DNA of 64,000 bases, taken from contig NZ_FOUX01000005.1 of assembly GCF_900114995.1 (NCBI RefSeq), positions 744,001 through 808,000 of the forward strand, in the 5' to 3' direction. Within the stretch, counting starts at the first letter, position 1. Each line of letters starts with the position of its first letter. Origin of the DNA: Chitinophaga sp. YR627. Lineage in GTDB: Bacteria; Bacteroidota; Bacteroidia; Chitinophagales; Chitinophagaceae. A program made the position numbers and the translations under genes. Positions 24,427 to 33,095 of the stretch are shown piece by piece. Below the pieces are notes generated by a model that saw only the letters and a program-made list of their open reading frames with translations, had not been told where the DNA came from and ran no database searches.

Positions 24427-25824
24427 TTAATAACCCAAAATCTTTAACATACTCTGAGCCGTCTGTTCCTTGGCATACAGCCAGTCTTTCAGCTGCCCGT
24501 TTTTGTCATATCCAACGATCACATGTTTCGGCGAAGGGATCAGACAGTGTTTGATACCGCCATATCCACTCAACTGGTCCTGGTAAGCGCCTGTATGGAA
24601 GAAGCCAATGTATAAAGGCTCTTCTCCGGCAAGCTTCGGCAGGAACACCGCATTGATGTGCTCTTCTGAAGTGTAAAAGTCATATCCATCACAGGTCAGC
24701 CCTCCAAGATGGACCTCCTGGTATTCCTGATCCCATTTATTGATGGGTAGCATCAGGAACTTTTCCCCGATACCCCAGGTATCAGGCAGGGTGGTGATAA
24801 AGGAACTGTCAATCATATACCAGTTCTCTCTGTCGTTCTGCATCTTCTCACCTACAACGCTATAGATCACAGCGCCGCTCTCTCCTACTGTGAAAGAACC
24901 AAATTCAGTGTAGATATCCGGAACTGGTACCTTGTTCTTTTTACAGATGCTCTTAATGTTGGCAACGATCTCATTTACAATGTAATTGTAGTCATAATCG
25001 AAACCAAGGGAGTGTTTGATCGGGAATCCACCACCTACGTTAATGCTATCCAGCTCAGGGCAGATCTTCTTTAACTGACAGTACAGGTTCACCACACGGT
25101 TGAACTGGCTCCAGTAATAGATATCATCTTTAATACCCTTGTTCATGAAAAAGTGCAGCATTTTCAGCTCAAATTTTTCATTCCCCTTCAGCTTATCTAC
25201 ATAAAACTCCAGTACGTCACGGGAGCGGATACCTAATCTGGATGTGTAAAAGTCAAAGGTAGGTTCCTCTTCAGCCGCAATACGCAGCCCCAGCTTCACC
25301 TTATCCTTTGTACGAATGAATTTTTTGTAATCCTCCAGCTCCTCTTTGTTATCCAATACTGGAATCACATTGCGGAAACCTGAGTTGATCAGACGGGAAA
25401 TAGCTTTTGTATATGGCTTGGTCTTGTAACCGTTGCATATCACAAAAGTATCCTTGTTGATCTTTTTCCTTTCATACAACTTCGTAACGATGTCGATGTC
25501 ATACGCAAAGGAAGTCTCGATATGAATACCATGCTTAAGCGTTTCCTCCATAATGAAGGAGAAATGCGAACTCTTGGTGCAATAACAGTAGTAATAGTTC
25601 CCGTCGTACCTGTTCTTCTTAATTGCATCCTGGAACATTTTCTTCGCCTTGTTTATCTGCATACCGATCTTCGGCAGATAAGTCAACTTGAAGGGTGTCC
25701 CATACTTGTCTATCAAAGCCTTGATATCCACTCCATTAAACTCCAGGTAATTATCCTGAACGTCAAAACCTTCCTGTGGGAATTCGAAGGTTTGGTGCAC
25801 GAGATCTGTGTAGGTACTGTTCAT
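24427..25824 (-). CDS. speA: Arginine decarboxylase, PLP-dependent fold type III
   Basis: 465 residues. The alanine-racemase-like PLP barrel has the candidate Schiff-base lysine in YCYCTKSSHFSF and a glycine-rich phosphate site in DSINVGGGFPIKHSLGFDYDYN. The C-terminal beta domain contains GGLTCDGYDFYTSEEHINAVFLP and FFHTGAYQDQLSGYGGIKHCLIP, with the aspartate/cysteine pattern of this class. This short Bacteroidota form, much smaller than E. coli SpeA, is usually annotated as biosynthetic arginine decarboxylase, giving agmatine for polyamine synthesis. Diaminopimelate- or carboxynorspermidine-type activity cannot be fully excluded by reading. The promoter -7 element is at 25932-25939. Confidence 0.8.
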   Translation of the reverse strand: MNSTYTDLVHQTFEFPQEGFDVQDNYLEFNGVDIKALIDKYGTPFKLTYLPKIGMQINKAKKMFQDAIKKNRYDGNYYYCYCTKSSHFSFIMEETLKHGIHIETSFAYDIDIVTKLYERKKINKDTFVICNGYKTKPYTKAISRLINSGFRNVIPVLDNKEELEDYKKFIRTKDKVKLGLRIAAEEEPTFDFYTSRLGIRSRDVLEFYVDKLKGNEKFELKMLHFFMNKGIKDDIYYWSQFNRVVNLYCQLKKICPELDSINVGGGFPIKHSLGFDYDYNYIVNEIVANIKSICKKNKVPVPDIYTEFGSFTVGESGAVIYSVVGEKMQNDRENWYMIDSSFITTLPDTWGIGEKFLMLPINKWDQEYQEVHLGGLTCDGYDFYTSEEHINAVFLPKLAGEEPLYIGFFHTGAYQDQLSGYGGIKHCLIPSPKHVIVGYDKNGQLKDWLYAKEQTAQSMLKILGY

Positions 25825-25931
25825 TTAAACCTATAAGACATTTTAAGGATTAGTAAAAGCTATCACAACCCTCGCTGGAAAACTCCTGGTTTATGCACCT
25901 ACGTCAGTTCGAAGCCCAGCAAAATTGGTTG

Positions 25932-25939
25932 CAAAGCTA
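25932..25939 (-). promoter_or_regulatory. -7 promoter element of arginine decarboxylase gene
   Basis: CAAAGCTA is TAGCTTTG on the coding strand, an exact TAnnTTTG. It implies a leader of about 100 nt. Confidence 0.5.
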
Positions 25940-26054
25940 AATATTTTGTGTTATTGGCTGGGTAAAAAGTTTCTTTTTTTTTTAAACGGTTAAATATTAC
26001 GCTAAAACATTACGTTTCAACTTTTTATCACGTAATGTATGTAATATTTTATCC

Positions 26055-26687
26055 CTATTTAATCAGCTCCAGACTACGTTTTCCCTCACAGAAAATCAGG
26101 TCCAGAATACTCAGATCAGGCAGGAAACCAACGCGATCCTGGAACACCTGGGTATACCGTACCGTGTCTTCCTCCACTTCCTTCTCTTCCGGCCGGATAA
26201 TGTCCCTCATATCATTGATGCCTGGCGCCTCATATGTTTTATGATACTCATCTGTAAATGCAAATGGCATACTCACGCCGGTGATCTTGTTGGCCAACTC
26301 AAAACATAGCATGTTCCAATCCAGCAGAAATAATACCGGTTTTTTATATAAAAGGCCCATTTCGTCTTCATAATATTCAAACCATGGAGAACGACGGTAA
26401 GCAGACACAAGGGTTTTCCAGTGTAAAGCCTGCCAGCGCTCGTCATTGCTGATCCGCACATCCTTCATTACCGTCCGCTGATTTTTTCCACGGGCTAACG
26501 GCACACTTAATAAAATACGTCCGTTTGGTCCGGCAATATAACAACGGTTACGAAAACTTAACTTCTGGTAGTGTTCATGCCTTTCCAGCAGTAGGTTATC
26601 GTGGTTAATTAAAGTTCTGTAAAAGGAAATATTCGGAAAATACTGTGATTCAATGAGTAGTGTCTTCTTGTTTGCATCAGCTGCCAT
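26055..26687 (-). CDS. WbqC-like family protein
   Basis: 210 residues with the WbqC pattern: an N-terminal ESQYFPNISFYRTLINHDNLLLERHEHYQKLSFRNRCYI in pieces, followed by GPNGRILLSVPLARGKNQRTVMKDVRIS and WQALHWKTLVSAYRRSPWFEYYEDEM. WbqC proteins are found in O-antigen or capsule clusters and in many Bacteroidota core regions. A role in glycan or amino-sugar modification has been suggested, but the activity is not established here. It is convergent with nothing and lies alone on the minus strand; a possible -7 element is CAAATTTA at 26861-26868. Confidence 0.85.
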   Translation of the reverse strand: MAADANKKTLLIESQYFPNISFYRTLINHDNLLLERHEHYQKLSFRNRCYIAGPNGRILLSVPLARGKNQRTVMKDVRISNDERWQALHWKTLVSAYRRSPWFEYYEDEMGLLYKKPVLFLLDWNMLCFELANKITGVSMPFAFTDEYHKTYEAPGINDMRDIIRPEEKEVEEDTVRYTQVFQDRVGFLPDLSILDLIFCEGKRSLELIK

Positions 26688-26982
26688 GTCGTCAAAATTG
26701 GTATTTAATAGCTAAACCAGTATGTTTCAATCAGTTAAAAGGCTTGTTCTAAATTCTCTGATAAACTATGCTAAATAACTGACCCACAGTTCATAGAAGC
26801 ATTATATATATGCTAGTCCCTTTAGTATTGCTGCCTTTTAACTCCTTCTTCAGGAAGGCGCAAATTTACTAAACTATTTAGTAGCTTTCTTTGTTCATTT
26901 TTTACGGATCGTTTTACTTCAAGTAAAATATTAACCTATGGTTTTAAAGAGGTTAAAACTTTCCTAATTCCTGACCATCACT

Positions 26983-27013
26983 TTTGACATCTCTACCCTT
27001 TGGCGTAGGTTTG
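26983..27013 (+). promoter_or_regulatory. Promoter of the LEA-type lipoprotein gene
   Basis: A full match to the Bacteroidota consensus: TTTG at 26983-26986, exactly 19 nt, then TAGGTTTG at 27006-27013. The start codon is at 27027, so the leader is very short. The rest of 26688-26982 has no gene; it holds only the possible WbqC -7 element. Confidence 0.85.
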
Positions 27014-27026
27014 CCAAAAATCTTTC

Positions 27027-27482
27027 ATGAAGTTTTTCAGACTCGGCATTATCATCTTAGCGATCTGGGGCGTAGCGAGTTCATGTGAGAAAGCTAAAGA
27101 TCTTGAATTTGTAAGAGTGGCGGGCATCAATTTCGACAACCTCGGCTTTTCTAAGAGTATTGTACGGTTGACCCTGGCTTATTACAATCCTAACAATTTT
27201 AAACTCAAATTGAAGGACGCATCTTTTGATCTTTTTATGGATGACAACCTGGTCGGCCATTCTCTACAGGACACTATGATCGCGATCCCGGCAAAAGACA
27301 CCTTCTACTTTCCCGTAAAACTGGAAGTAAATATGGAAAACGTCTTCAAAAATGCTTTAGGCGCCCTCATGAATAAAGAGGTGACCATCAAAGCAACCGG
27401 CAATTGTAAAGTAGGTAAAGGCGGCGTATACCTCCCATTCCCTATCAAATGCGAAACAAAACAGCCAATCAAGTTTTTCTGA
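27027..27482 (+). CDS. LEA type-2 family lipoprotein
   Basis: 151 residues. The signal peptide ends in a lipobox, GVASSC with C20. The mature part carries the LEA14/WHy pattern: FVRVAGINFDNLGFSKSIVRLTLAYYNPNNFKLKLKDASFDLFMDDNLVGHS, then IPAKDTFYFPVKLEV. The YNPN element is characteristic. These fibronectin-III-like domains are linked to desiccation or cell-envelope stress in other organisms; the role in Bacteroidota is unknown. It is monocistronic, with a perfect promoter and a bidirectional terminator at 27503-27536. Confidence 0.85.
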   Translation: MKFFRLGIIILAIWGVASSCEKAKDLEFVRVAGINFDNLGFSKSIVRLTLAYYNPNNFKLKLKDASFDLFMDDNLVGHSLQDTMIAIPAKDTFYFPVKLEVNMENVFKNALGALMNKEVTIKATGNCKVGKGGVYLPFPIKCETKQPIKFF

Positions 27483-27502
27483 TCATAACCGTGTAAAAAC
27501 TA

Positions 27503-27536
27503 AAAAGGCCTCGTTGCGATGCAACCGAGGCCTTTT
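27503..27536. terminator. Bidirectional intrinsic terminator between LEA lipoprotein and HMA protein genes
   Basis: AAAAGGCCTCGTTGC pairs with GCAACCGAGGCCTTTT (one bulge) around a GAT loop. A/T runs flank both sides, and the genes converge here. Confidence 0.9.
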
Positions 27537-27563
27537 CTTTTAAAATACGTTTTGTCTGCGCAC

Positions 27564-27935
27564 TTAGTGCTTTTTATCACTGTGACCACCATCTTCCGGC
27601 TTCTTACAGCAGGTTGGCAGCTTAGTGTAAGCTTCTTCATTTGCAGTCACGTTGTCCGCATCGTACCCTGCATTCGCAATAGCAGTTTTAACGTTCTCTA
27701 TATTAGTACGATCACTGAAGAATTTTACAGTAGTGATGCCTTTTTTGAAGTCTACTTTGGAAGACTGAACGCCTTCTTCTCTTGACAGGTATCTTTCTAT
27801 GCGATTTTTACATTGCTCGCACTGCACCGTAGGGGTATTCACCTTGGCAGTTACCAATGTACCTTTTTTAGTCTGGGCCATTGTAACACCGATACCCGTA
27901 AATAATAATACCAATACTAATTTGATGATACGCAT
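27564..27935 (-). CDS. Exported heavy-metal-associated (HMA) domain protein
   Basis: 123 residues with a signal peptide (MRIIKLVLVLLFTGIGVTMAQ), so periplasmic or envelope-located. One HMA domain follows: VNTPTVQCEQCKNRIERYLSREEGV with a CxxC site, continuing VDFKKGITTVKFFS and VKTAIANAGYDAD. The C-terminus TCCKKPEDGGHSDKKH adds two Cys and two His, a possible second metal site. A role in copper or other soft-metal handling is inferred; no transporter is adjacent. Confidence 0.9.
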   Translation of the reverse strand: MRIIKLVLVLLFTGIGVTMAQTKKGTLVTAKVNTPTVQCEQCKNRIERYLSREEGVQSSKVDFKKGITTVKFFSDRTNIENVKTAIANAGYDADNVTANEEAYTKLPTCCKKPEDGGHSDKKH

Positions 27936-28004
27936 AATTTTCTTTTTACAGACCCTAATATAACGAATACTTATTAACTGAAAAGTTGATTTGGGAAGAA
28001 CGGT

Positions 28005-28652
28005 TTAAAGAGCTGGCGCCGCATTCCATTTATCCGGTGCACTCCTCCAGGCTTCCAGTGTAGCCTGCTCGTCAGCAGATACCATTCCCTTTTCAACAGC
28101 CAGCTCGATCAACGCGCTGTAGTTGCTCAGTGAATAGTATGGCACCTTCGCATCTTCGAATGCTTTCACCGCAATATCAAATCCATAGTTGAAGATAGAA
28201 ACCATACCGATCACTTCACCACCGGCTGCACGGATCGCATTCACTGCCTCCAGACTGCTCTTACCGGTAGAGATCAGGTCTTCTACTACCACCACTGGCT
28301 GACCCGGCTGTAATACACCCTCGATCAGGTTACCCATACCGTGTTCTTTTGCCTTTGCTCTCACATATATGAACGGCAGCTTCAGCTGATCTGCCACCAA
28401 TGCGCCCAATGGAATACCACCGGTAGCCACGCCGGCCAGTACCGCCGCATCCTGGAATGTTTCAAATACCACATTGCACAACTCAGACTTTACATAGTCG
28501 CGCACATAAGGATAAGACAATATCTTACGGTTGTCGCAGTAAATAGGAGATTTCCAGCCAGATGCCCATGTAAATGGCTCTGACGGACGCAATTTTACCG
28601 CCTGTATCTGTAGCAGTTTCTCTGCCACCTGTTTTTCGCTGATCTTACTCAT
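28005..28652 (-). CDS. pyrE: Orotate phosphoribosyltransferase
   Basis: 215 residues from ATG 28652 (MSKISEKQVAEKLLQ). An ATG 9 bp earlier is in frame but is overlapped by the -7 element at 28659-28666. The enzyme converts orotate and PRPP to OMP in pyrimidine synthesis. The PRPP-binding motif VVVVEDLISTGKSSLEAV is intact, as are the N-terminal ASGWKSPIYCDNRKIL and the flexible-loop region YVRAKAKEHGMGN. It is divergent from the NUDIX gene, only 39 bp between starts, with two back-to-back promoters. Confidence 0.97.
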   Translation of the reverse strand: MSKISEKQVAEKLLQIQAVKLRPSEPFTWASGWKSPIYCDNRKILSYPYVRDYVKSELCNVVFETFQDAAVLAGVATGGIPLGALVADQLKLPFIYVRAKAKEHGMGNLIEGVLQPGQPVVVVEDLISTGKSSLEAVNAIRAAGGEVIGMVSIFNYGFDIAVKAFEDAKVPYYSLSNYSALIELAVEKGMVSADEQATLEAWRSAPDKWNAAPAL

Positions 28653-28658
28653 AGTAAG

Positions 28659-28687
28659 CAAAAATAGTTAATTACAGATTACATTTG
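28659..28687. promoter_or_regulatory. Divergent -7 elements of pyrE (minus) and NUDIX gene (plus)
   Basis: Minus strand: CAAAAATA at 28659-28666 (TATTTTTG on the coding strand). Plus strand: TACATTTG at 28680-28687. Each lies within 5-7 nt of its gene's start codon (28652 and 28692), so both transcripts may be leaderless or nearly so. Confidence 0.6.
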
Positions 28688-28691
28688 CGCC

Positions 28692-29318
28692 ATGCAAACA
28701 GATACAGTTATTTATCTCAATGAACGTCCACTGCTGATCACGGCTACCCATCAGGGAATCCCCGAAATATACAGGGATGCAACTTTGTATACAGAGCCGG
28801 ACGCTGCTACTATAGAATCGGTATTACAGGCCCTCGAGACCGGCAAATCTGAATCTGCCATTTTCATCCATCCGGACGCGCCTGCCCTGCTGGAACAGGT
28901 AAAAGGATACTTTCATGTGCTGGTAGCTGCCGGCGGTCTGATCACCAATCAGGAAGAAGAAGTATTACTGATGTTCCGTCGTGGTAAATGGGACCTGCCA
29001 AAAGGTAAACAGGACCCGGGAGAAAACCTGGAAACAGCTGCCCTCAGGGAAGTTGCAGAAGAAACCGGCCTGCATAATGTCACACTGGAGCATAAGATCG
29101 GGGAAACCTTCCATTTCTATACCTGGAAAGAAAAGAGAACGCTGAAGCACACTTACTGGTATAAAATGAAATTCACCGGTACAGAACTGACTATTCCGCA
29201 GATAGAAGAAGATATTGTAGATATACAGTGGATTAAACCGGAGCACCTGGGTAAATACCTGAAGTTCTCCTATCAGAATATTATTGACGTCTTCGCAAAA
29301 GATGGTTACGCAGTATAA
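28692..29318 (+). CDS. NUDIX hydrolase
   Basis: 208 residues. An N-terminal domain of about 85 residues without a recognised motif is followed by the Nudix fold, with the box GKQDPGENLETAALREVAEETGL (seen in pieces GENLETAALREVAEETGL around residue 115) matching Gx5Ex7REUXEEXGU. The C-terminal part has WIKPEHLGKYL. NUDIX enzymes cleave nucleoside diphosphates linked to another moiety; substrate unknown. It lies divergent from pyrE, and ends in the terminator at 29324-29356. Confidence 0.92.
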   Translation: MQTDTVIYLNERPLLITATHQGIPEIYRDATLYTEPDAATIESVLQALETGKSESAIFIHPDAPALLEQVKGYFHVLVAAGGLITNQEEEVLLMFRRGKWDLPKGKQDPGENLETAALREVAEETGLHNVTLEHKIGETFHFYTWKEKRTLKHTYWYKMKFTGTELTIPQIEEDIVDIQWIKPEHLGKYLKFSYQNIIDVFAKDGYAV

Positions 29319-29323
29319 TATTT

Positions 29324-29356
29324 AAAGCATAATGCCTGTACAGGCATTATGCTTTT
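29324..29356. terminator. Intrinsic terminator between NUDIX and thioesterase genes
   Basis: AAAGCATAATGCCTG-TA-CAGGCATTATGCTTT with T6 on the plus strand. The stop codon of the thioesterase gene (29347-29349) lies inside the stem. Confidence 0.88.
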
Positions 29357-29781
29357 TTATCTCTTACAGCCACCGTTAAGCGGCTGATACATACCAGTTT
29401 ATTATCATCATCACAGATCCGGATATCCCATACATGCGTTGTTGACCCGATATGTAATGGTTTTGCGATCGCATGTACATACCCTTCAGATACGCCCTTG
29501 AGATGATTAGCGTTGATATCCAGTCCGACACAGATCTGTTTCTTCGGATCGATGATCAATGAAGAAGCTACACTACCCACCGTTTCCGCCAGCGCCGCAG
29601 AGGCCCCGCCATGTAAAAGCCCGAACGGCTGCTTCGTCTGTGCATTCACCGGCATGATCATCCGCAGATAATCAGGGCCGATCTCCGTGAATTCCATGCC
29701 CAGATGGCCCGACAAAGTATTGTTACCATATTCGTTCAGCTGGTCGAGGGATATATCCAGAGAATGCCATATTGGTTTCAT
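29347..29781 (-). CDS. Hotdog-fold thioesterase (PaaI/MenI-like)
   Basis: 144 residues, typical for the family. The core PFGLLHGGASAALAETVGSVAS contains the conserved HGG and the catalytic Glu of the PaaI/4-HBA-CoA group. ICVGLDINANHLKGVSEGYVHAIAKPLHIG follows, as in 1,4-dihydroxy-2-naphthoyl-CoA or phenylacetyl-CoA thioesterases. Substrate is not decided; a menaquinone-pathway role is possible but no men gene is adjacent. It lies 30 bp downstream of coaD on the same strand and may be the last gene of that operon. Confidence 0.92.
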   Translation of the reverse strand: MKPIWHSLDISLDQLNEYGNNTLSGHLGMEFTEIGPDYLRMIMPVNAQTKQPFGLLHGGASAALAETVGSVASSLIIDPKKQICVGLDINANHLKGVSEGYVHAIAKPLHIGSTTHVWDIRICDDDNKLVCISRLTVAVRDKKA

Positions 29782-29811
29782 GGGTAAAGACGCATTAAAA
29801 GTGAAAAAAGA

Positions 29812-30282
29812 TTATGCTTTGAGTTGCCTGATGATATTTGCCGGCAACAACTGAGAAGCGTCGCCACCATAACGCAGCACATCCCTCACCAGCGAAGAAG
29901 CCAGTGTGGAATAACGGGGCGAACAGCTCAGAAAAATAGTTTCGATATTTTCATCCATCATCCTGTTTACATCAGCGATCGCTTTTTCATATTCGAAATC
30001 ACCAATGCTGCGGATGCCGCGCAAAATGAACTGCGCACCGATCTCTTTACAGGTATTCACTGTCAGTCCTTCGTAAGAGATTACCCTTACTTTCGGCCTG
30101 TCACTGTAGATCTCACGGATCCACTGTATACGCTGCTCAAGAGGGAACATCGGCGTCTTGGCTGCATTCACGCCAACACCTACTACTATTTCATCGAAAA
30201 GGTCCAGCGAACGGTCTATAACATCAGTATGCCCAAGCGTGATCGGATCAAAAGTGCCCGGGAATAAGCAAATACGTTTCAT
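29812..30282 (-). CDS. coaD: Pantetheine-phosphate adenylyltransferase
   Basis: 156 residues. It adenylates 4'-phosphopantetheine in coenzyme A synthesis. The nucleotidyltransferase signature FPGTFDPITLGHTDVIDRS carries the T/HxGH-like His18. FILRGIRSIGDFEYEKAIADVNRMM and SSSLVRDVLRYGGD-type C-terminal motifs (STLASSLVRDV) are intact. It lies 6 bp after rsmD, the common rsmD-coaD pairing. The window also holds coaE (51597), the last CoA step. Confidence 0.98.
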   Translation of the reverse strand: MKRICLFPGTFDPITLGHTDVIDRSLDLFDEIVVGVGVNAAKTPMFPLEQRIQWIREIYSDRPKVRVISYEGLTVNTCKEIGAQFILRGIRSIGDFEYEKAIADVNRMMDENIETIFLSCSPRYSTLASSLVRDVLRYGGDASQLLPANIIRQLKA

Positions 30283-30288
30283 GCCTGT

Positions 30289-30840
30289 TTATTTTTTCAA
30301 CTCCTCCCTGTTAATGAAGATCGAAAAGATGGTGGTACCATAGTTACGTTCACTACGGTAGTATGAATAATTCTTGTAGTTATTGCGAGGGGTATGTTCC
30401 AGTACAAACCAACCTTCCGGTTCCAGCAACTGTCTTTCAAAGACGATCAATGGTAACTGGTCAATGGTCGTCAGCGCGTACGGCGGACCAGCAAAAATGA
30501 AGTTGAATTTTTCTGTACACTGTTCCAGATATTTGAACACGTCCATACGCTGCAACTTCACGGGCACTTCCAGTGATTTGGCCGTCTTCTGTATGAAGTC
30601 CGCCATATTCGGATCTCTCTCCACAATGGTCAGGTCGGTCACGCCCCTGGACGCCAGCTCATAACTGATACTGCCTGTTCCTCCGAAAATATCCAGTGTT
30701 TTCAGCCCGCTGAACTCCAGATTATTCTCAAGGATGTTAAATAGCCCGCCCTTCGCAATGTCTGTTGTGGGACGGGTATGCGGCATGTTTGCTGGCGGCT
30801 GGAACCGCAATCCTCCCTTCTCTCCTCCGATTATACGCAT
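30289..30840 (-). CDS. rsmD: RsmD-family 16S rRNA methyltransferase homologue
   Basis: 183 residues. It carries the AdoMet motif I region TLDIFGGTGSISYELASRG and opens with MRIIGGEKGGLRF and the PTTDIAKGGLFNIL segment typical of RsmD, which makes m2G966 in 16S rRNA. Motif IV is GPPY at 118-121 where the family normally has D/N-PP-Y/F, a notable substitution at a catalytic position. It overlaps the upstream DUF3822 gene by 10 bp and is followed by coaD after 6 bp, so it is part of a four-gene operon. Confidence 0.88.
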   Translation of the reverse strand: MRIIGGEKGGLRFQPPANMPHTRPTTDIAKGGLFNILENNLEFSGLKTLDIFGGTGSISYELASRGVTDLTIVERDPNMADFIQKTAKSLEVPVKLQRMDVFKYLEQCTEKFNFIFAGPPYALTTIDQLPLIVFERQLLEPEGWFVLEHTPRNNYKNYSYYRSERNYGTTIFSIFINREELKK

Positions 30841-31706
30841 AATGCCATCGCATAAAGATTGTTAAAATAATAGCCTGGGATCTCCTCCATTTTCGGGATG
30901 TACCAGAAACCCGGCAGGCGAGGCATCCATTCCAGCTTGGGAATGAAACGGCGTAACTCCTCATGTATCTGAGAATCAGATGTTACCGCCCCTCCTACTT
31001 TCACCTTCACCAGTTGTTCATCAAGACCCGTCTGACGCAGTATATTCACCAGGTGATACACTACATCCAGGCCTGTCTGACTGGACACATCCTGCTGAAT
31101 CAGCAGTTTGCCAAACCTGAAAATGGTCAGTGAGAACTTATGTTGCTGAATATCAACATAGGCCACACCATTCAGTTCCAGGAAATCATTATCAAAACGG
31201 TAAGACTTCAGCAATCCTGAATTAGCATGGATCACTTTATCTGTCGAAAATTCTTTTCTTAAAAAGCCCATCACATCTTTATCCACTGAGTAGATATTGA
31301 CCAGCTGCTGATCTGTCAATACATCTGCCAGCACCAGTTCCTGGGTCTGTTCAGGGTAAATGACATGCAGATAGTCCTTCTTCAGGGATGGATTGTAGTG
31401 CTGTTCGGGCACCAATGTACTGTTTACGCCATCAAAGGCCAGCTGCACCAGGTTGAAGTTGGTGAATAACAGCTTGTCTGCATCGAATATCTGTTCAATC
31501 ATCTGCAGATCTGCGGTAGCAGTCTTCTGCGGCAGAAAATGATAGGATTTCAATGCCAGGAACTTTTTCGCGGCCGGATTATACACTACGTAACTGAAGG
31601 TTCCTTTTCCGATTAGAACAAGCAGCTGGCAGGAAGTAAGATCCGTCTCGAGCAGAGATGCATCATCCGCAGCAAAGGCAGGATGAATTTTATAGGACAC
31701 AGACAT
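30831..31706 (-). CDS. DUF3822 family protein
   Basis: 291 residues from ATG 31706 (MSVSYKIHPAFAADDAS). The frame extends 40 codons upstream, but that part overlaps the promoter region of the divergent MATE gene and has no family similarity. DUF3822 proteins are Bacteroidota-specific, of unknown function, with an ASKHA/actin-like flavour suggested by two duplicated halves (KFLALKSYHFLP; then FSLTIFRFGKLLIQQDVSSQTGLDVVYHLVNIL). They are usually encoded directly upstream of rsmD and coaD, as here. No catalytic motif read. Confidence 0.82.
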   Translation of the reverse strand: MSVSYKIHPAFAADDASLLETDLTSCQLLVLIGKGTFSYVVYNPAAKKFLALKSYHFLPQKTATADLQMIEQIFDADKLLFTNFNLVQLAFDGVNSTLVPEQHYNPSLKKDYLHVIYPEQTQELVLADVLTDQQLVNIYSVDKDVMGFLRKEFSTDKVIHANSGLLKSYRFDNDFLELNGVAYVDIQQHKFSLTIFRFGKLLIQQDVSSQTGLDVVYHLVNILRQTGLDEQLVKVKVGGAVTSDSQIHEELRRFIPKLEWMPRLPGFWYIPKMEEIPGYYFNNLYAMALCV

Positions 31707-31761
31707 TATTAATACATTAGATATGGCACAATAATACTCAAAAAACGTGACTTTTGCAGCT

Positions 31762-33093
31762 ATGCAGTTCGAAGTAAATACGCGGCAAATAATAAAAATT
31801 GCCGCCCCTATATGCCTGGCTCTCATTATTCCACAGATAAATCACATGACAAATACAGCTTTCCTGGGCCGCCTGGGGGAGTTTCAGCTGGCAGCCAACG
31901 GTATTGCCGGTATTTATTATCTCGTGATGTACATGGTAGCCTATGGTCTGAATAACGGTCTGCAGGTCCTGATCGCCCGCCGGGCAGGTCAGCTGAACAC
32001 TGAAGGAATCGGCCGCCTCTTCTCCAATGGCCTGTTGCTTGGCTTATGTTCCTCCTTTCTGGTGATCGCCATTACATTGCTTTTAGCACCCTGGTTCTTC
32101 TCCAAAAGCCTTCATAATCAACAGATATACGAAGCTGCATTATCCTTTATCCGCATCCGTATCTGGGGACTCCCCTTCCTCATGATGCTGAGTATGGCCA
32201 ATGCCTTCTACATTGGCAGCGGTAATTCCAAAGTACTGGCAGTGACTTCTTTATGTCAGGAAGTGATCAATATTTTCTTTGATTATACCCTGATATTCGG
32301 CAAACTGGGACTGCCTGCCCTGGGGTTAAACGGTGCTGCCGTTGCTTCTGTCATTGCAGAAGGCACAGGTATGACCGTTGCATATACCATTCTCTTTGGC
32401 CTGAGGTTTCACAAGCGCTTCCTGCTATTTAAATACCTCCGCCCCTCCTGGTCTATTATGCGCAGCATCCTGACCATTTCGGCCCCGCTCATCGTACAGT
32501 TTCTGTTCAGTATCGGCAGCTGGTTTATCTTCTTCATTTTTATCGAACACCTGGGTGAACGGCCCCTCGCCATCTCCAATATGCTTAGAAGTATCTTCGG
32601 ATTCTTTGGCGTCTTCACCTGGTCCCTGGCGGCTACCTGCAACACGATGGTCAGCAATATCATTGGTCAGGGTAAAACGGAACAGGTATTTGGGGTGATC
32701 CGTAAAATCGTCATGATCAGTTTATTGTGTGCAGTGACAGTGTGTATACTGGTGAATCTGTTCCCCTATAATATTCTGCGGATCTACACAACAGATATGG
32801 CGCTGATAAGAGAAGCCATTCCGTCTGTCCGCATTATTACACTGAGTACCCTGCTGATGGCAATATCCGGGGTAGTACTGAGCGCCGTAACGGGTACCGG
32901 CAATACAAAGATCAACCTCGGCATTGAATTCGCCGCAGTAGTGGGTTATCTGTTATATTGCAGTATTGTAGTGGAACAATGGCGCAGCCCCCTGTATGTA
33001 GCCTGGCTGGCCGATTTCTTCTACTGGACCATCATTTTCGTGCTTTGCTTCTTCTATCTGCGAAGCGGAAAATGGAAAGCTAAGTCTATCTGA
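31762..33093 (+). CDS. MATE-family multidrug/sodium antiporter
   Basis: 443 residues with about 12 transmembrane helices in two MatE halves (first about 5-200, second about 225-430). ATG 31762 (MQFEVNTRQIIKIAAPICLALIIPQI) is chosen over an in-frame ATG five codons earlier because a promoter-like ACTTTTGC precedes it. Typical MATE signatures include NTAFLGRLGEFQLAANGIAG and the mirrored MVSNIIGQGK. Transported substrate is unknown; family members export cationic drugs in exchange for Na+ or H+. It is divergent from DUF3822 and converges with the TPR gene, with 2 bp between stops. Confidence 0.93.
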   Translation: MQFEVNTRQIIKIAAPICLALIIPQINHMTNTAFLGRLGEFQLAANGIAGIYYLVMYMVAYGLNNGLQVLIARRAGQLNTEGIGRLFSNGLLLGLCSSFLVIAITLLLAPWFFSKSLHNQQIYEAALSFIRIRIWGLPFLMMLSMANAFYIGSGNSKVLAVTSLCQEVINIFFDYTLIFGKLGLPALGLNGAAVASVIAEGTGMTVAYTILFGLRFHKRFLLFKYLRPSWSIMRSILTISAPLIVQFLFSIGSWFIFFIFIEHLGERPLAISNMLRSIFGFFGVFTWSLAATCNTMVSNIIGQGKTEQVFGVIRKIVMISLLCAVTVCILVNLFPYNILRIYTTDMALIREAIPSVRIITLSTLLMAISGVVLSAVTGTGNTKINLGIEFAAVVGYLLYCSIVVEQWRSPLYVAWLADFFYWTIIFVLCFFYLRSGKWKAKSI

Positions 33094-33095
33094 GA

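Noticed and set aside
25890..25940. T-arm-like GTTCGA sequence upstream of arginine decarboxylase, possible tRNA
   Set aside because: No acceptor, D or anticodon stem could be built around it.
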